Source: Leuconostoc carnosum (GTDB taxonomy: Bacteria; Bacillota; Bacilli; Lactobacillales; Lactobacillaceae). From it: 64,000 nt of DNA. Below, piece by piece: positions 8,253-16,718 of this stretch (within the stretch, counting starts at the first letter, position 1; the number at the start of each line of letters is the position of its first letter). The translations under genes and the position numbers were made by a program. The stretch is from the NCBI RefSeq assembly GCF_014207505.1, contig NZ_JACHGL010000004.1:69154-133153 (forward strand). The letters are read 5' to 3'. The notes beneath the pieces were generated by a model that ran no database searches, was not told where the DNA came from, and was given only the letters and a program-made list of their open reading frames with translations.

Positions 8253-9126
8253 ATTTAGCTGAGTCCAGTACTTTGAATTTTGCTGTCTGGTAGTCAATTT
8301 CAATGCCTGGTTGAACATTGAAAATCCAGTAATTTAAATTAAGCGTTTTACCGTTATCTTGAACAGATTTTGCCATGTAATGAACACCACGGGCTAAACG
8401 ATTGTTAGCAATGTATAACGGGGTTACTTGGGCGCGAATTGTGATAGTTGGATGTTTATTAATGGCATCTCGAATATCATCTTCAGGAGCTAACTGGCCA
8501 GGATAGGCATTTTGTACACGTGTACCAGTAGTCATATTTTCAGTTACCATAGTTGGTAAGCCAAAAAATTGATAGCCAACAATATGTGATTTATTCCATA
8601 ATGCCTGCTTACCATTACCTAGCTTGACGTTTGGATTATCATGGTAACCACCAACCCATTTTGTACCATTATAATGATCATTTATAAACCAACCTGATGG
8701 CCGTACATCATAAGGAATACGGTCAGGACGTGCAGTGACCTTTCGAATAGCTTTTTTGCTAGCGACAAAATTGGCCTGTTGAGAACGTCCTTGTGAATCA
8801 AGTGGCGATAGACTTAAACCATCAGCAGGTCGTAATTTTGAACCTTGAGATGGGAAGGTTTCATCAAGTTGATCATCAGTAAATGTGGCCTGATTGTTAT
8901 TGATACGCACAATATCACCATCTAAAGTGCCATCCCATTTTAAATTAATTAATGCTTGATCTGATTGGGCAGTGACAGTTTTAGATTTTGAGGTATCAGG
9001 TGAAGTGGGTTTGCTATTTTGTTCATTTTGCCAAAAGTAAAAACCGGCAACAATGAGGACAATAAAAAGTGATAATATTTTGTTCTGGGGTTGCTTTTTA
9101 CGGCGATAAGTACGTTTTTTAGCCAT
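8251..9126 (-). CDS. DNA/RNA non-specific endonuclease, EndA-like, membrane-anchored
   Basis: 291 residues from ATG at 9126 (SD TTGGAG 6 bases upstream; the longer reading from TTG 9138 uses the SD itself as codons). A basic N terminus (AKKRTYRRKKQPQ) precedes a single transmembrane segment (ILSLFIVLIVAGFYFW). The C-terminal half is a beta-beta-alpha-metal nuclease: NKSHIVGYQFFG contains the catalytic His of the DRGH-type motif, and TGTRVQNAYPGQLAPEDDI contains the metal-binding Asn region. Streptococcal EndA has the same layout and degrades DNA at the cell surface, either in uptake or for nutrition. A coiA homologue lies elsewhere in the window (54083), so a DNA-uptake link is possible but unproven. 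Confidence 0.88.
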   Translation of the reverse strand: MAKKRTYRRKKQPQNKILSLFIVLIVAGFYFWQNEQNSKPTSPDTSKSKTVTAQSDQALINLKWDGTLDGDIVRINNNQATFTDDQLDETFPSQGSKLRPADGLSLSPLDSQGRSQQANFVASKKAIRKVTARPDRIPYDVRPSGWFINDHYNGTKWVGGYHDNPNVKLGNGKQALWNKSHIVGYQFFGLPTMVTENMTTGTRVQNAYPGQLAPEDDIRDAINKHPTITIRAQVTPLYIANNRLARGVHYMAKSVQDNGKTLNLNYWIFNVQPGIEIDYQTAKFKVLDSAK

Positions 9127-9157
9127 GTTAGTCTCCAATAAATACAGTTAATCATAC

Positions 9158-9218
9158 CATCTTTTATAAACAAATAAAAACAGACATATTGTCTGCTTTT
9201 ATTTGTTTATAAAAGATG
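9158..9218 (-). terminator. 29-bp inverted repeat, likely terminator of the HD hydrolase gene
   Basis: Arms 9158-9186 and 9190-9218 pair over 29 positions with one A/C mismatch around a 3-base loop (TAT). On the minus strand it follows the HD hydrolase stop (9241) and precedes the nuclease start (9126), so it probably ends the first transcript. It is much longer than a typical terminator stem. Confidence 0.75.
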
Positions 9219-9240
9219 ATTACTGGATATAAGTAGAAAA

Positions 9241-9897
9241 TTATTTCGTTAAGTGCCACTCAGATTTAAACTGATCTAGGAAAGCTAACATAAATTGATG
9301 GCGACTAACAGCAATTTTCTGTGCTGTTTTTGTGTTAAGTCTGTCTTTGATCAGGAGTAGCTTTTCATAAAAATGATTGATTGTTGTACTGTCATCTTGG
9401 CGATATTGTGCTTTAGTTTGAGCAATGCGTGGTGGTATATTTGGGTCGTATAAAATCCGATCTTTTACAGCACCATAAGTGATGGCACGTGTAATAGCTA
9501 TCGCACCAATCGCTTCTAAACGATCAGCATCTTGCACGATTTGACCATTAAGGTCAAGTGGTTTGACGTTACCAGCAATTGATTTAGACCATGACATATT
9601 GTCAATTATTGTGATGATTGCGTTGATTTGATGTTTAGTCACGCTAATAGACTGTAAAAACAAGATCATGTTTTCTTTGGCGGCCTGTGCTTGTGCTAGT
9701 GAATGAAAGAGTTTATCATCATAGACGTCATGCAATAATGATGCAGCGCGTACAATAAAAGTATCGGCTTGAGGATAGTCTTGAAGAATTTTATTTGATA
9801 AAGCAAGTACTCGATCAATATGATCAACGCTATGACCAGTTTTATCGGCACTTAGCGATTTTTGCATATAATCTGTAATATCATCGAGTTGGGTCAT
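9241..9897 (-). CDS. HD-domain phosphohydrolase, YedJ-like
   Basis: 218 residues from ATG at 9897, with SD GGAAGGA 5 bases upstream; the ATG of the longer frame at 9927 lacks an SD. Metal-binding HD residues are visible: H22/H26 (GHSVDHIDRV), H56-D57 (LLHDVYDD) and the distal Asp in QDADRLEAIGAI. Family members hydrolyse phosphate esters of nucleotides or related metabolites; the substrate cannot be read from sequence. Predicted cytoplasmic. It is transcribed away from metG, whose promoter region it faces. Confidence 0.9.
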   Translation of the reverse strand: MTQLDDITDYMQKSLSADKTGHSVDHIDRVLALSNKILQDYPQADTFIVRAASLLHDVYDDKLFHSLAQAQAAKENMILFLQSISVTKHQINAIITIIDNMSWSKSIAGNVKPLDLNGQIVQDADRLEAIGAIAITRAITYGAVKDRILYDPNIPPRIAQTKAQYRQDDSTTINHFYEKLLLIKDRLNTKTAQKIAVSRHQFMLAFLDQFKSEWHLTK

Positions 9898-10016
9898 AAT
9901 TGTCCTTCCAAAAGCATAAAAGCGCATTCAGCTAGCTTTATTTTAATTTTGTATCAATCTAAAATTACTATACCAGAAAAAATTTTTAAAAACTATGAAA
10001 AGTCCTTAAAATTAGT

Positions 10017-10022
10017 TATAAT
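10017..10022 (+). promoter_or_regulatory. candidate -10 box of metG
   Basis: TATAAT about 97 bases before metG. The best upstream hexamer 16 bases away is ATGAAA (9995-10000), a weak -35. The intervening leader has no T-box sequence, so metG does not appear to be T-box controlled. Confidence 0.4.
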
Positions 10023-10118
10023 TATCTTAGTAAAGTCGGCCTCATGCGGCTAAATGTGCGAATGAATATGATAAACGTTAATTGACTCATCGACACATTA
10101 GAAAGAGAGAAGACTCAT

Positions 10119-12230
10119 ATGTCAGAACCAAACAATGTCTTGTTTAATACAGCTAATCTTACGGATTCAGCAGTTATTTATGATAAGTTTTCAAAAGCAG
10201 AACAACAATTTGCAACTAAGAAAGATAAAACTTTCTATATTACAACGCCTATTTATTATCCATCTGGTAAATTACAATTAGGTAATACTTATACGACGGT
10301 GTTGGCAGACGCTGCTGCGCGGTATCATCGTTTACTAGGGGAAGATGTTTATTTCCTAACAGGAACAGATGAGCATGGTTTGAAAGTACAGCAAAAAGCT
10401 AAAGAAATTGGCAAATCTGAAATTGAATATTTAGATGGCATGGCTAAACAAATTAAAGATTTGTGGCAGTTAATGGATATTTCTTACAATGATTTTATTC
10501 GAACAACTGAGGAGCGTCACGAATCGATTGTTCGTAAAATTTTTAAGCACTTAGTTGATAATGGTGATATTTACAAAGGTGAGTATCAAGGTTGGTATTC
10601 CGTTTCAGATGAAGAGTATTTTACAGAATCACAACTTGCTGAGGTTTATCATGATGATGAAGGTAAAGTTATCGGTGGTAAGGCACCGTCAGGTCATGAA
10701 GTGGAATTGGTCAAAGAAGAATCTTATTTCTTTAAGATGAGCAAATATGCTGATTGGTTGTTGGAATATTATAAAACACATCCAGAATTTATCCAACCAG
10801 AAGCTCGTATGAATGAAATGATCAATAATTTCATTGCACCAGGCTTAGAAGATTTAGCAGTGACCCGTACAAGTTTTGACTGGGGTGTGTCCGTTCCTGG
10901 GGATCAAAAGCATGTTATATATGTTTGGGTTGATGCGTTGGTCAACTATATTACAGCGCTTGGGTATGATACTGATCATGATGAGTTGTTTAAACGCTAT
11001 TGGCCAGCCAATGTCCAATTGGTGGGCAAAGAAATCGTTCGTTTCCATACAATTTATTGGCCAATTATTTTGCATGCCCTAGGTCTAGAGCTACCAAAGA
11101 CAGTTCTTGGTCACGGTTGGTTAGTGATGAAAGACGGTAAAATGTCAAAATCTAAGGGTAATGTCATTTATCCTGAAGTTTTGGAAGAGCGGTATGGCTT
11201 AGATGCTGTCCGTTACTACTTGTTGCGTGCTATGCCATTTGGTAATGATGGTGTCTTTACACCAGAAGATTTTGTTTCACGGGTTAACTTCGACTTAGCA
11301 AATGATCTTGGTAATTTACTAAATCGTACCGTAGCTATGATTAACAAGTATGAAAATGGTATTGTACCAGAACTAAATACTGGTAAAACTGAATTTGATG
11401 ATGATTTGGTGCGTACTGTGTCAGAAGGCATTGCTGAATACCATAAGAACTTTCAGAATATGCGGACAGCTGATGCACTTGAGAGTGTATGGACAATTAT
11501 TCGTCGTGCAAATAAATATATTGATGAAACGCAGCCTTGGGTATTAGCTAAAGATGAAACCAAAAAAGTGATTTTGTCTAGCGTGATGGCACATTTAGCT
11601 GCTTCATTACGTGTTGTAGCTGTGTTGTTGCAACCTGTTCTGACCAAAGCGCCACGCAAAATATACGAACAACTAGGATTTGATTATCCTAAAAATGGTG
11701 CGCCAATTGCTGGTTTGTCATTTGGTAAATTACCAACAGGTGGTAAAGTCGTTAAAAAAGGACAGCCGATTTTTCCACGGCAAGATGTTGCTGAAGAAGT
11801 TGAGTTTATTTCTGGATTGGTATCAAAAGATACTAAAGGCAAGGGCCGCGCTGTTAAAGAAGCTGCTAAACAAGCGGCTGTTGCAGCTGATTCTGGTAAG
11901 TCACTAATTGCTTATGATGATTTTGATAAAATTGAATTAATAGCGGCCAAAATTACCGCCGGTGAAATTGTTGCTAAATCTGATAAGCTGTTGAAATTTA
12001 CACTTGATGATGGTTCAGATAAACCACGCCAAATTCTGTCAGGGATTCGTCAATGGTATGAAAATCCAACTGTATTAGTTGGTAAGACAGTTGTCATTGT
12101 TGCCAATATGAAGCCTCGTAAAATGGCTGGTGAAGTATCAGAAGGCATGATTTTATCAGCAGAAAAGAACGGGATAGTCACTGTTACAACAGTACCAGAT
12201 AGTATTGAACCTGGTTCAGGAATAGAATAA
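10119..12230 (+). CDS. metG: methionyl-tRNA synthetase with degenerate HIGH motif
   Basis: 703 residues. Charges tRNA-Met and initiator tRNA with methionine in the cytoplasm. The Rossmann fold begins at about residue 38 (KTFYITTPIYYPSGKL). The signature normally reading HIGH is QLGN here (residues 53-56), so both histidines are replaced. GTDEHG, the acceptor-binding region, and the KMSKS loop (DGKMSKSKGN, about residue 341) are intact. The C-terminal tRNA-binding domain (about 600-703, DDFDKIELIAAKITAGEIV) is present, as in dimeric bacterial MetRS. The N terminus carries about 37 residues more than usual; no alternative start exists closer to the core, and a GAGAG SD supports this ATG. The knuckle region has no Cys residues (GWYSVSDEEYF). 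Confidence 0.96.
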   Translation: MSEPNNVLFNTANLTDSAVIYDKFSKAEQQFATKKDKTFYITTPIYYPSGKLQLGNTYTTVLADAAARYHRLLGEDVYFLTGTDEHGLKVQQKAKEIGKSEIEYLDGMAKQIKDLWQLMDISYNDFIRTTEERHESIVRKIFKHLVDNGDIYKGEYQGWYSVSDEEYFTESQLAEVYHDDEGKVIGGKAPSGHEVELVKEESYFFKMSKYADWLLEYYKTHPEFIQPEARMNEMINNFIAPGLEDLAVTRTSFDWGVSVPGDQKHVIYVWVDALVNYITALGYDTDHDELFKRYWPANVQLVGKEIVRFHTIYWPIILHALGLELPKTVLGHGWLVMKDGKMSKSKGNVIYPEVLEERYGLDAVRYYLLRAMPFGNDGVFTPEDFVSRVNFDLANDLGNLLNRTVAMINKYENGIVPELNTGKTEFDDDLVRTVSEGIAEYHKNFQNMRTADALESVWTIIRRANKYIDETQPWVLAKDETKKVILSSVMAHLAASLRVVAVLLQPVLTKAPRKIYEQLGFDYPKNGAPIAGLSFGKLPTGGKVVKKGQPIFPRQDVAEEVEFISGLVSKDTKGKGRAVKEAAKQAAVAADSGKSLIAYDDFDKIELIAAKITAGEIVAKSDKLLKFTLDDGSDKPRQILSGIRQWYENPTVLVGKTVVIVANMKPRKMAGEVSEGMILSAEKNGIVTVTTVPDSIEPGSGIE

Positions 12231-12257
12231 ATATACTGTGTATTAGCATGATTTAAG

Positions 12258-12276
12258 AAGACGCTTTGGCGTTTTT
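12258..12276 (+). terminator. metG: weak terminator after metG
   Basis: AAGACGC-TTTG-GCGTTTTTT: 4 strong pairs extended by weak ones, followed by six Ts, 28 bases after the metG stop. Confidence 0.6.
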
Positions 12277-12612
12277 TATGATCGGATGAATATTGTTTGA
12301 TATTTCACAAATAAGTTTAAAAAGTAACACACCGCTGAATCTTAAAGTATGTGAGATTGTGATCAGTACAATTTCAATTTTAAAGGAATGACTATAAAGT
12401 ATATTTATCTTAAAACCAGTCATACCTAATGATAGACCATTTTTTTGCTGATATAGATAGGCAGTTTATCTGTCATGAATTGTGCTTGGAAATACTATAA
12501 ATACGGAGATTTATTCAGAAAATAGTGGTATGTTTACATTCGCTCACCTGATAACTTTGTGCTATAATAGTGTTGTTGACATAAGTCAAAAAATTTTGGA
12601 GGATCTAAACAC
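12277..12612 (+). promoter_or_regulatory. GAPDH leader and promoter
   Basis: No gene is visible in this 336-base stretch. An extended -10 (TGC-TATAAT, TATAAT at 12563-12568) lies 45 bases before the GAPDH start. No convincing -35 is present 17 bases upstream (TCGCTC). The strong SD TTGGAGGA is at 12596-12603. The rest is AT-rich, with no riboswitch consensus that I recognise. Confidence 0.6.
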
Positions 12613-13632
12613 ATGACTGTTAAGATTGGTATTAACGGATTTGGACGTATTGGCCGTTTGGCTTTCCGTCGTATTCTTGAGTTGTCAGACAAGGCTTCAG
12701 ATATCGAAGTTGTTGCTATTAACGATTTGACAAGCCCTGATATGTTGGCATACTTGTTGAAGTATGACTCAATTCACGGTACTTTAAACGCTGAAGTTTC
12801 ATCAGATGATACAGGTATTGTTGTTAATGGTAAGCACTATGCTGTTTACTCAGAACGTAACGCTGCTGACTTGAAGTGGGTTGCTAATGATGGTGTTGAC
12901 TATGTATTGGAAGCTACTGGTTTCTATACATCAGCCGAAAAGTCACAAGCTCACTTAGATGCAGGTGCTAAGAAGGTATTGGTTTCTGCTCCAGCCGGTG
13001 CAGTTCCTACAGTTGTCTATGGCGTTAACCAAGACATCTTGACAGCAGATGACAAGATTGTTTCTGCTGGTTCATGCACAACGCAATCATTGGCTCCAAT
13101 TGCTAACGTATTGGAAACAGAATTCGGTGTTAAAACTGGTTTGATGTTGACAGTACACGCTTACACAGCTTCACAAAGCTTGCAAGATGGTCCTAAGTCA
13201 GCTAAGTTTGCAAAGCGTCAAGCTAACCGTGACGCAGCTTCAAACTCATTGCCACATTCATCTGGTGCTGCTAAGGCTATCGGAATGGTTGTTCCTTCAT
13301 TGGATGGTAAGTTGACTGGTTCAGCTATCCGTGTTCCTGTTCCTGATGGTTCAATCACTGAATTGACTGCTGTCTTGAAGAAGGATGTTACAGTTGAAGA
13401 CGTTAACGCAGCTATGAAGAAGTACGAATCAGATTCATTTGGTTACAATGGTGATGGTTTGGTATCTACCGATATTATCAATGATACACATGGTACTGTC
13501 TTCGATCCAACACAAACTGAAGTTGTTTCTGGTGACGGACAACAATTAGTTAAGGTTGCTGCATGGTATGATAACGAATACGGTTTCACTTCAAACATGA
13601 TCCGTACATTGTTGCATTTCGCCACAATGTAA
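12613..13632 (+). CDS. gap: glyceraldehyde-3-phosphate dehydrogenase
   Basis: 339 residues, type I GAPDH. Oxidative phosphorylation of glyceraldehyde-3-phosphate with NAD+ in the lower part of the phosphoketolase pathway. The NAD fold starts with VKIGINGFGRIGRLAFRRI. Catalytic Cys155 sits in SAGSCTTQSLAP and His182 in TVHAYT. The C terminus ends in WYDNEYGFTSNMIRTLLHF. Codon use is strongly biased to GGT, GCT, AAC, TTG and AAG, unlike neighbours, as expected for an abundant protein. Monocistronic: own extended -10 promoter upstream and a terminator downstream. No pgk or tpi gene follows. Confidence 0.98.
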   Translation: MTVKIGINGFGRIGRLAFRRILELSDKASDIEVVAINDLTSPDMLAYLLKYDSIHGTLNAEVSSDDTGIVVNGKHYAVYSERNAADLKWVANDGVDYVLEATGFYTSAEKSQAHLDAGAKKVLVSAPAGAVPTVVYGVNQDILTADDKIVSAGSCTTQSLAPIANVLETEFGVKTGLMLTVHAYTASQSLQDGPKSAKFAKRQANRDAASNSLPHSSGAAKAIGMVVPSLDGKLTGSAIRVPVPDGSITELTAVLKKDVTVEDVNAAMKKYESDSFGYNGDGLVSTDIINDTHGTVFDPTQTEVVSGDGQQLVKVAAWYDNEYGFTSNMIRTLLHFATM

Positions 13633-13680
13633 TATTAAAACTAGATAATCTTGACATCGTCATATATATTGTCAAGCGTA

Positions 13681-13709
13681 AGAATCCCATTTTGGTGGGG
13701 TTCTTTTTC
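13681..13709 (+). terminator. terminator after GAPDH gene
   Basis: AGAATCCCA and TGGGGTTCT pair over 9 bp (one G-T) around TTTTGG, followed by TTTTTCT. A smaller inverted repeat, CTTGACA...TGTCAAG, lies just upstream at 13650-13676. Confidence 0.9.
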
Positions 13710-13778
13710 TATTTGTGCTAGAATATTGTGACTAATATGTGCTATAATCTATTCAGTGCTTTGAAAGAGGTTTCACTT

Positions 13779-14588
13779 GTGAAAGTTGCATTTTCATCAG
13801 ATAATCACTTAGATTTGAATAAAATTAATGTTGAGCGTATTATGAATGTCCAAGCGCTTTATTTGCTGAATGCGAGTATAAATCTATATGTCATTGCTGG
13901 GGATTTATTCAATGATTTTGAAAAAACCTTAACTTATGTTCGCGATATGCAAACATTATTAGCAGATAAAGTACAGATTCGTTTTATTGCTGGGAACCAT
14001 GATATGGCTAAAGGTGTCACTTATGAAGAGTTAGAAAGTGATATTGACCCATTGTACTTACACAATAAGTTTATTGATCTGACACCAACTGTTCGCCTAA
14101 TTGGCAACAACGGTTGGTATGATTACGATTTTGTAGGTGATACCTACACAGATGCACAGATTCAACAATTCAAACAAACTTTTTGGTATGATCGTCGTAT
14201 CCAACAACCTGTGACAGACAAGGAACGCTTTAATAGGAATATGGCGCAAATTCAGGCACAATTGGATGCTGCTGATCGCCGGCAGACAGTAGTAGTATCT
14301 CACTTTGTGCCACGAAGTGACTATATTAAGCGTTTTCCAGCTAGTAATCAACGCTTAGACATGGCAAACGCCCTTCTAGGCAGTTCAAAATTAGGGAAGA
14401 TACTAGATAATTCTTATACGGTAGCTACGGTTACCGGGCATTTACATTTACATCCGGCGCCGTTAAAGGTAGGGAATAATACCTATTATAATGCTGCTGT
14501 AGGATATCACACTGTTCGAGTAAATGAATGGGATAGTGATGATTTCATGACTGAATGGCAAAGACGTTTGGTGGTATTGGATTTTTAA
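13779..14588 (+). CDS. metallophosphoesterase
   Basis: 269 residues from GTG at 13779, 8 bases after AAAGAGG; the longer reading from ATG 13728 runs through the promoter and SD. Calcineurin-like metal motifs are in order: SSDNHLD, AGDLFNDF, AGNHDMA, VVSHFVP and TGHLHLHP. A dinuclear metal centre for phosphoester hydrolysis is therefore expected. Substrate unknown. A TGC-TATAAT extended -10 at 13743-13748 lies right behind the GAPDH terminator, so the gene has its own promoter. It ends about 30 bases before the FabT operator of the fatty acid operon. Confidence 0.9.
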   Translation: MKVAFSSDNHLDLNKINVERIMNVQALYLLNASINLYVIAGDLFNDFEKTLTYVRDMQTLLADKVQIRFIAGNHDMAKGVTYEELESDIDPLYLHNKFIDLTPTVRLIGNNGWYDYDFVGDTYTDAQIQQFKQTFWYDRRIQQPVTDKERFNRNMAQIQAQLDAADRRQTVVVSHFVPRSDYIKRFPASNQRLDMANALLGSSKLGKILDNSYTVATVTGHLHLHPAPLKVGNNTYYNAAVGYHTVRVNEWDSDDFMTEWQRRLVVLDF

Positions 14589-14615
14589 GATATTGTAAAC
14601 AATGGTTTGTTATAT

Positions 14616-14690
14616 AAAAATAGTTTGACTATCGAAGTAAATAATGCGATAATTTCTTTATCATATTATTTCGATAGTCAAACTATTTTT
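14616..14690 (+). promoter_or_regulatory. fab operon promoter inside a double FabT-type operator
   Basis: Arms 14616-14636 and 14670-14690 are a perfect 21-bp inverted repeat. Each arm contains TTTGACTATCGAA, which matches the known FabT site pattern (AGTTTGA-TATCAAA) apart from one G. The first box overlaps the -35 hexamer TTGACT (14625-14630); after exactly 17 bases comes GATAAT (14648-14653). The second box lies just past the expected start of transcription. Binding of FabT (encoded by the second gene) at both boxes would block the promoter when long-chain acyl-ACP is plentiful. The site is direct reading; regulator assignment is inference from family knowledge. Confidence 0.9.
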
Positions 14691-14738
14691 TCGAAAGGAC
14701 TAATTTAATACTTAAAACGTATTAAAACAATTAAAATT

Positions 14739-15182
14739 ATGGCAGTACTTACAACAACAGAAATTATGGCATTGATTCCCAATCGTTATCCCATTCTTTA
14801 TATGGATTTCGTTGAAGAAATGACGCCAGATGAATCAATTGTCGCAGTAAAAAATGTAACGATTAATGAACAATTTTTCCAAGGACATTTTCCAGGGAAC
14901 CCAGTAATGCCAGGGGTTTTAATTATTGAATCACTTGCACAGGCAGCTTCTATTTTGATTTTATCATCACCACAATTTAAGGGTAAGACAGCTTACATGA
15001 CTGGTATTGATAATGCTAAGTTTAAGAAAATGGTTGTACCAGGTGATGTCTTAAAGTTACATGTTAGTTTTGGTAAGTTACGTGCCAATATGGGTAGCGT
15101 ACTTGTTGAAGCAAAAGTTAATGGACAAACAGCAACATCTGCTGAATTGATGTTTGTTGTCTCACCAGACGAAGAGAAATAA
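14739..15182 (+). CDS. fabZ1: FabZ-family 3-hydroxyacyl-ACP dehydratase, first copy (possible FabN-type isomerase)
   Basis: 147 residues. Hot-dog fold dehydratase; removes water from 3-hydroxyacyl-ACP. Signature GHFPGNPVMPGVLIIESLAQ carries the catalytic His and Glu. It is paralogous to the protein at 21489 (TTEIMA-IP-RYP start in both). In streptococcal fab clusters the first gene is the isomerase fabM; in Enterococcus the leading FabZ-like protein (FabN) dehydrates and isomerises to start unsaturated fatty acids. The position suggests the same here, but activity cannot be read from sequence. No SD lies next to the ATG; the nearest AAAGGA is about 39 bases upstream. Confidence 0.88.
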   Translation: MAVLTTTEIMALIPNRYPILYMDFVEEMTPDESIVAVKNVTINEQFFQGHFPGNPVMPGVLIIESLAQAASILILSSPQFKGKTAYMTGIDNAKFKKMVVPGDVLKLHVSFGKLRANMGSVLVEAKVNGQTATSAELMFVVSPDEEK

Positions 15183-15184
15183 TT

Positions 15185-15643
15185 ATGGGTGAAACACTAA
15201 TAACTAATTTTGAACAAATAAATAGTGAATTAGTAGGTGTTTTTAATAATGTAATGTGGATTGAAGAAGCTGCATTAAAACAGAGCCTTTTTAAAGATCT
15301 TTCTATTAAAGATATGCATACAATTGAGGCAATCTCGATGTATGAAGAAAAGAGTGCTTCTGAAGTTGCAAGGATAATCCATATCACACCCAGTTCTATG
15401 ACTAGCGCAATTGATAAGCTAGTTGAAAAAGGTTATGTGGAGCGGCGTCGTTCGATTCAAGACCGACGAGTCGTTAAGCTAGGGTTGACACACAAAGGAC
15501 GTATTGTTTATCGTGCTCATCAAGGTTTCCATCGCGATATGGCACGTAACTTTTTGGAGGGCATGTCATCTGAGGACGTCACGGTTGTGCAGAAAGCTAT
15601 TCACAATTTGATGAGTTATTTGACACGGTTACTTCAGAAATAA
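15185..15643 (+). CDS. fabT: MarR-family fatty acid synthesis repressor FabT
   Basis: 152 residues, start two bases after fabZ1 stop. Winged helix-turn-helix of MarR type: helix-turn-helix SASEVARIIHITPSSMTSAIDKL, wing region YVERRRSIQDRRVVKLGLTHKG with the DxR signature. FabT binds acyl-ACP and represses the fab operon; its predicted sites lie at the operon promoter (14616-14690). The SD is weak (GAAGAG), so translation is probably coupled to fabZ1. Placement as second gene after the dehydratase/isomerase matches the streptococcal order. Confidence 0.93.
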   Translation: MGETLITNFEQINSELVGVFNNVMWIEEAALKQSLFKDLSIKDMHTIEAISMYEEKSASEVARIIHITPSSMTSAIDKLVEKGYVERRRSIQDRRVVKLGLTHKGRIVYRAHQGFHRDMARNFLEGMSSEDVTVVQKAIHNLMSYLTRLLQK

Positions 15644-15650
15644 GGGGATT

Positions 15651-16622
15651 ATGGAACAAATTAAAATTGTGGCCAGTGCGCGGCAAATACCGCAACGTAC
15701 TGTGACAAACGATGAATTGAGCGCCATGATGGATACCGATGATCAATGGATTTATTCACGTACAGGTATTCATGAGCGCCATGTTGTGACAACAGAAAAT
15801 ACAAGTGATTTAGCCTTAAAGGTAGCACAAAAGTTATTAGAACAAAGTAACTATGATGCTAATGATATTGACTTTATTTTGGTAAGTACAATGTCTCCTG
15901 ATGCGACATCGCCCAATACAGCAGCACTTGTACAAGCAGGGTTAGGTGCTAACCAAGCATTCGCAATGGATTTAAGCGCTGCTTGTTCAGGTTTTGTTTA
16001 CGGCATGAGTGTGGCAACATCATTGCTTAGTTCGCGTTACCGACGCGGTATTGTGATAGGTGCAGAAGTCTTATCTAAATTAGTTGACTGGACTGATCGC
16101 ACGACAGCTGTACTGTTTGGTGATGGTGCAGCTGGCGTATTGATCGAAAAAACAGATGATGCTGTGGGACTATTAGCTGAAGATTTACGATCATTTGGTG
16201 ACGTGAATGGTTACTTAGTGGCAGGAAGATTTGCAAATGCAAATGCTTTCAGTGGTGAAATTACTACATTGGATCCTTTTTTTCACCAAAATGGTCGAGA
16301 AGTGTATAATTTTGCTACACGTGAAGTACCAAACACCTTAACACGTGTCTTAGCTAAGGCAGAGTTAACCGCAGATGACGTCGATGTATATCTGTTGCAT
16401 CAAGCCAATGCACGTATTATTATGTCAATTGCTAAGCGGCTTGGACAAAACATTGAAAAGTTTCCTATGAATATGAATAAATATGGGAATACAAGTGCAG
16501 CGACTGTGCCAATTTTGTTGGATGAACTACGTGCTGATAATGTTGTCCATGAAGGGCAAACAATCGCACTGGTAGGATTTGGTGGCGGATTAACGATTGG
16601 CGCACAAATTTGGAAGTTATAA
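15651..16622 (+). CDS. fabH: 3-oxoacyl-ACP synthase III (FabH)
   Basis: 323 residues. Condenses acetyl-CoA or another short acyl-CoA with malonyl-ACP to start fatty acid chains. Catalytic triad visible: Cys112 (LSAACSGFVYG), His250 (LLHQANARI) and Asn280 (KYGNTSAAT). The C-terminal GFGGGLTIGAQIW is typical. SD AGGGG is present. It sits 7 bases after fabT. The length is normal. Confidence 0.97.
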   Translation: MEQIKIVASARQIPQRTVTNDELSAMMDTDDQWIYSRTGIHERHVVTTENTSDLALKVAQKLLEQSNYDANDIDFILVSTMSPDATSPNTAALVQAGLGANQAFAMDLSAACSGFVYGMSVATSLLSSRYRRGIVIGAEVLSKLVDWTDRTTAVLFGDGAAGVLIEKTDDAVGLLAEDLRSFGDVNGYLVAGRFANANAFSGEITTLDPFFHQNGREVYNFATREVPNTLTRVLAKAELTADDVDVYLLHQANARIIMSIAKRLGQNIEKFPMNMNKYGNTSAATVPILLDELRADNVVHEGQTIALVGFGGGLTIGAQIWKL

Positions 16623-16718
16623 TCAGGGTATTATTTTAAACAAACGTTTGGTGTGGGACGGCTGCACCATAAAAATCTAACCGATAAATATAAAAGAATC
16701 CTACAGGAGAAAAGAAAT

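Noticed and set aside
9928..10118. T-box or SAM riboswitch before metG
   Set aside because: No T-box core GGGTGGTACC, no SAM consensus and no terminator in the leader.
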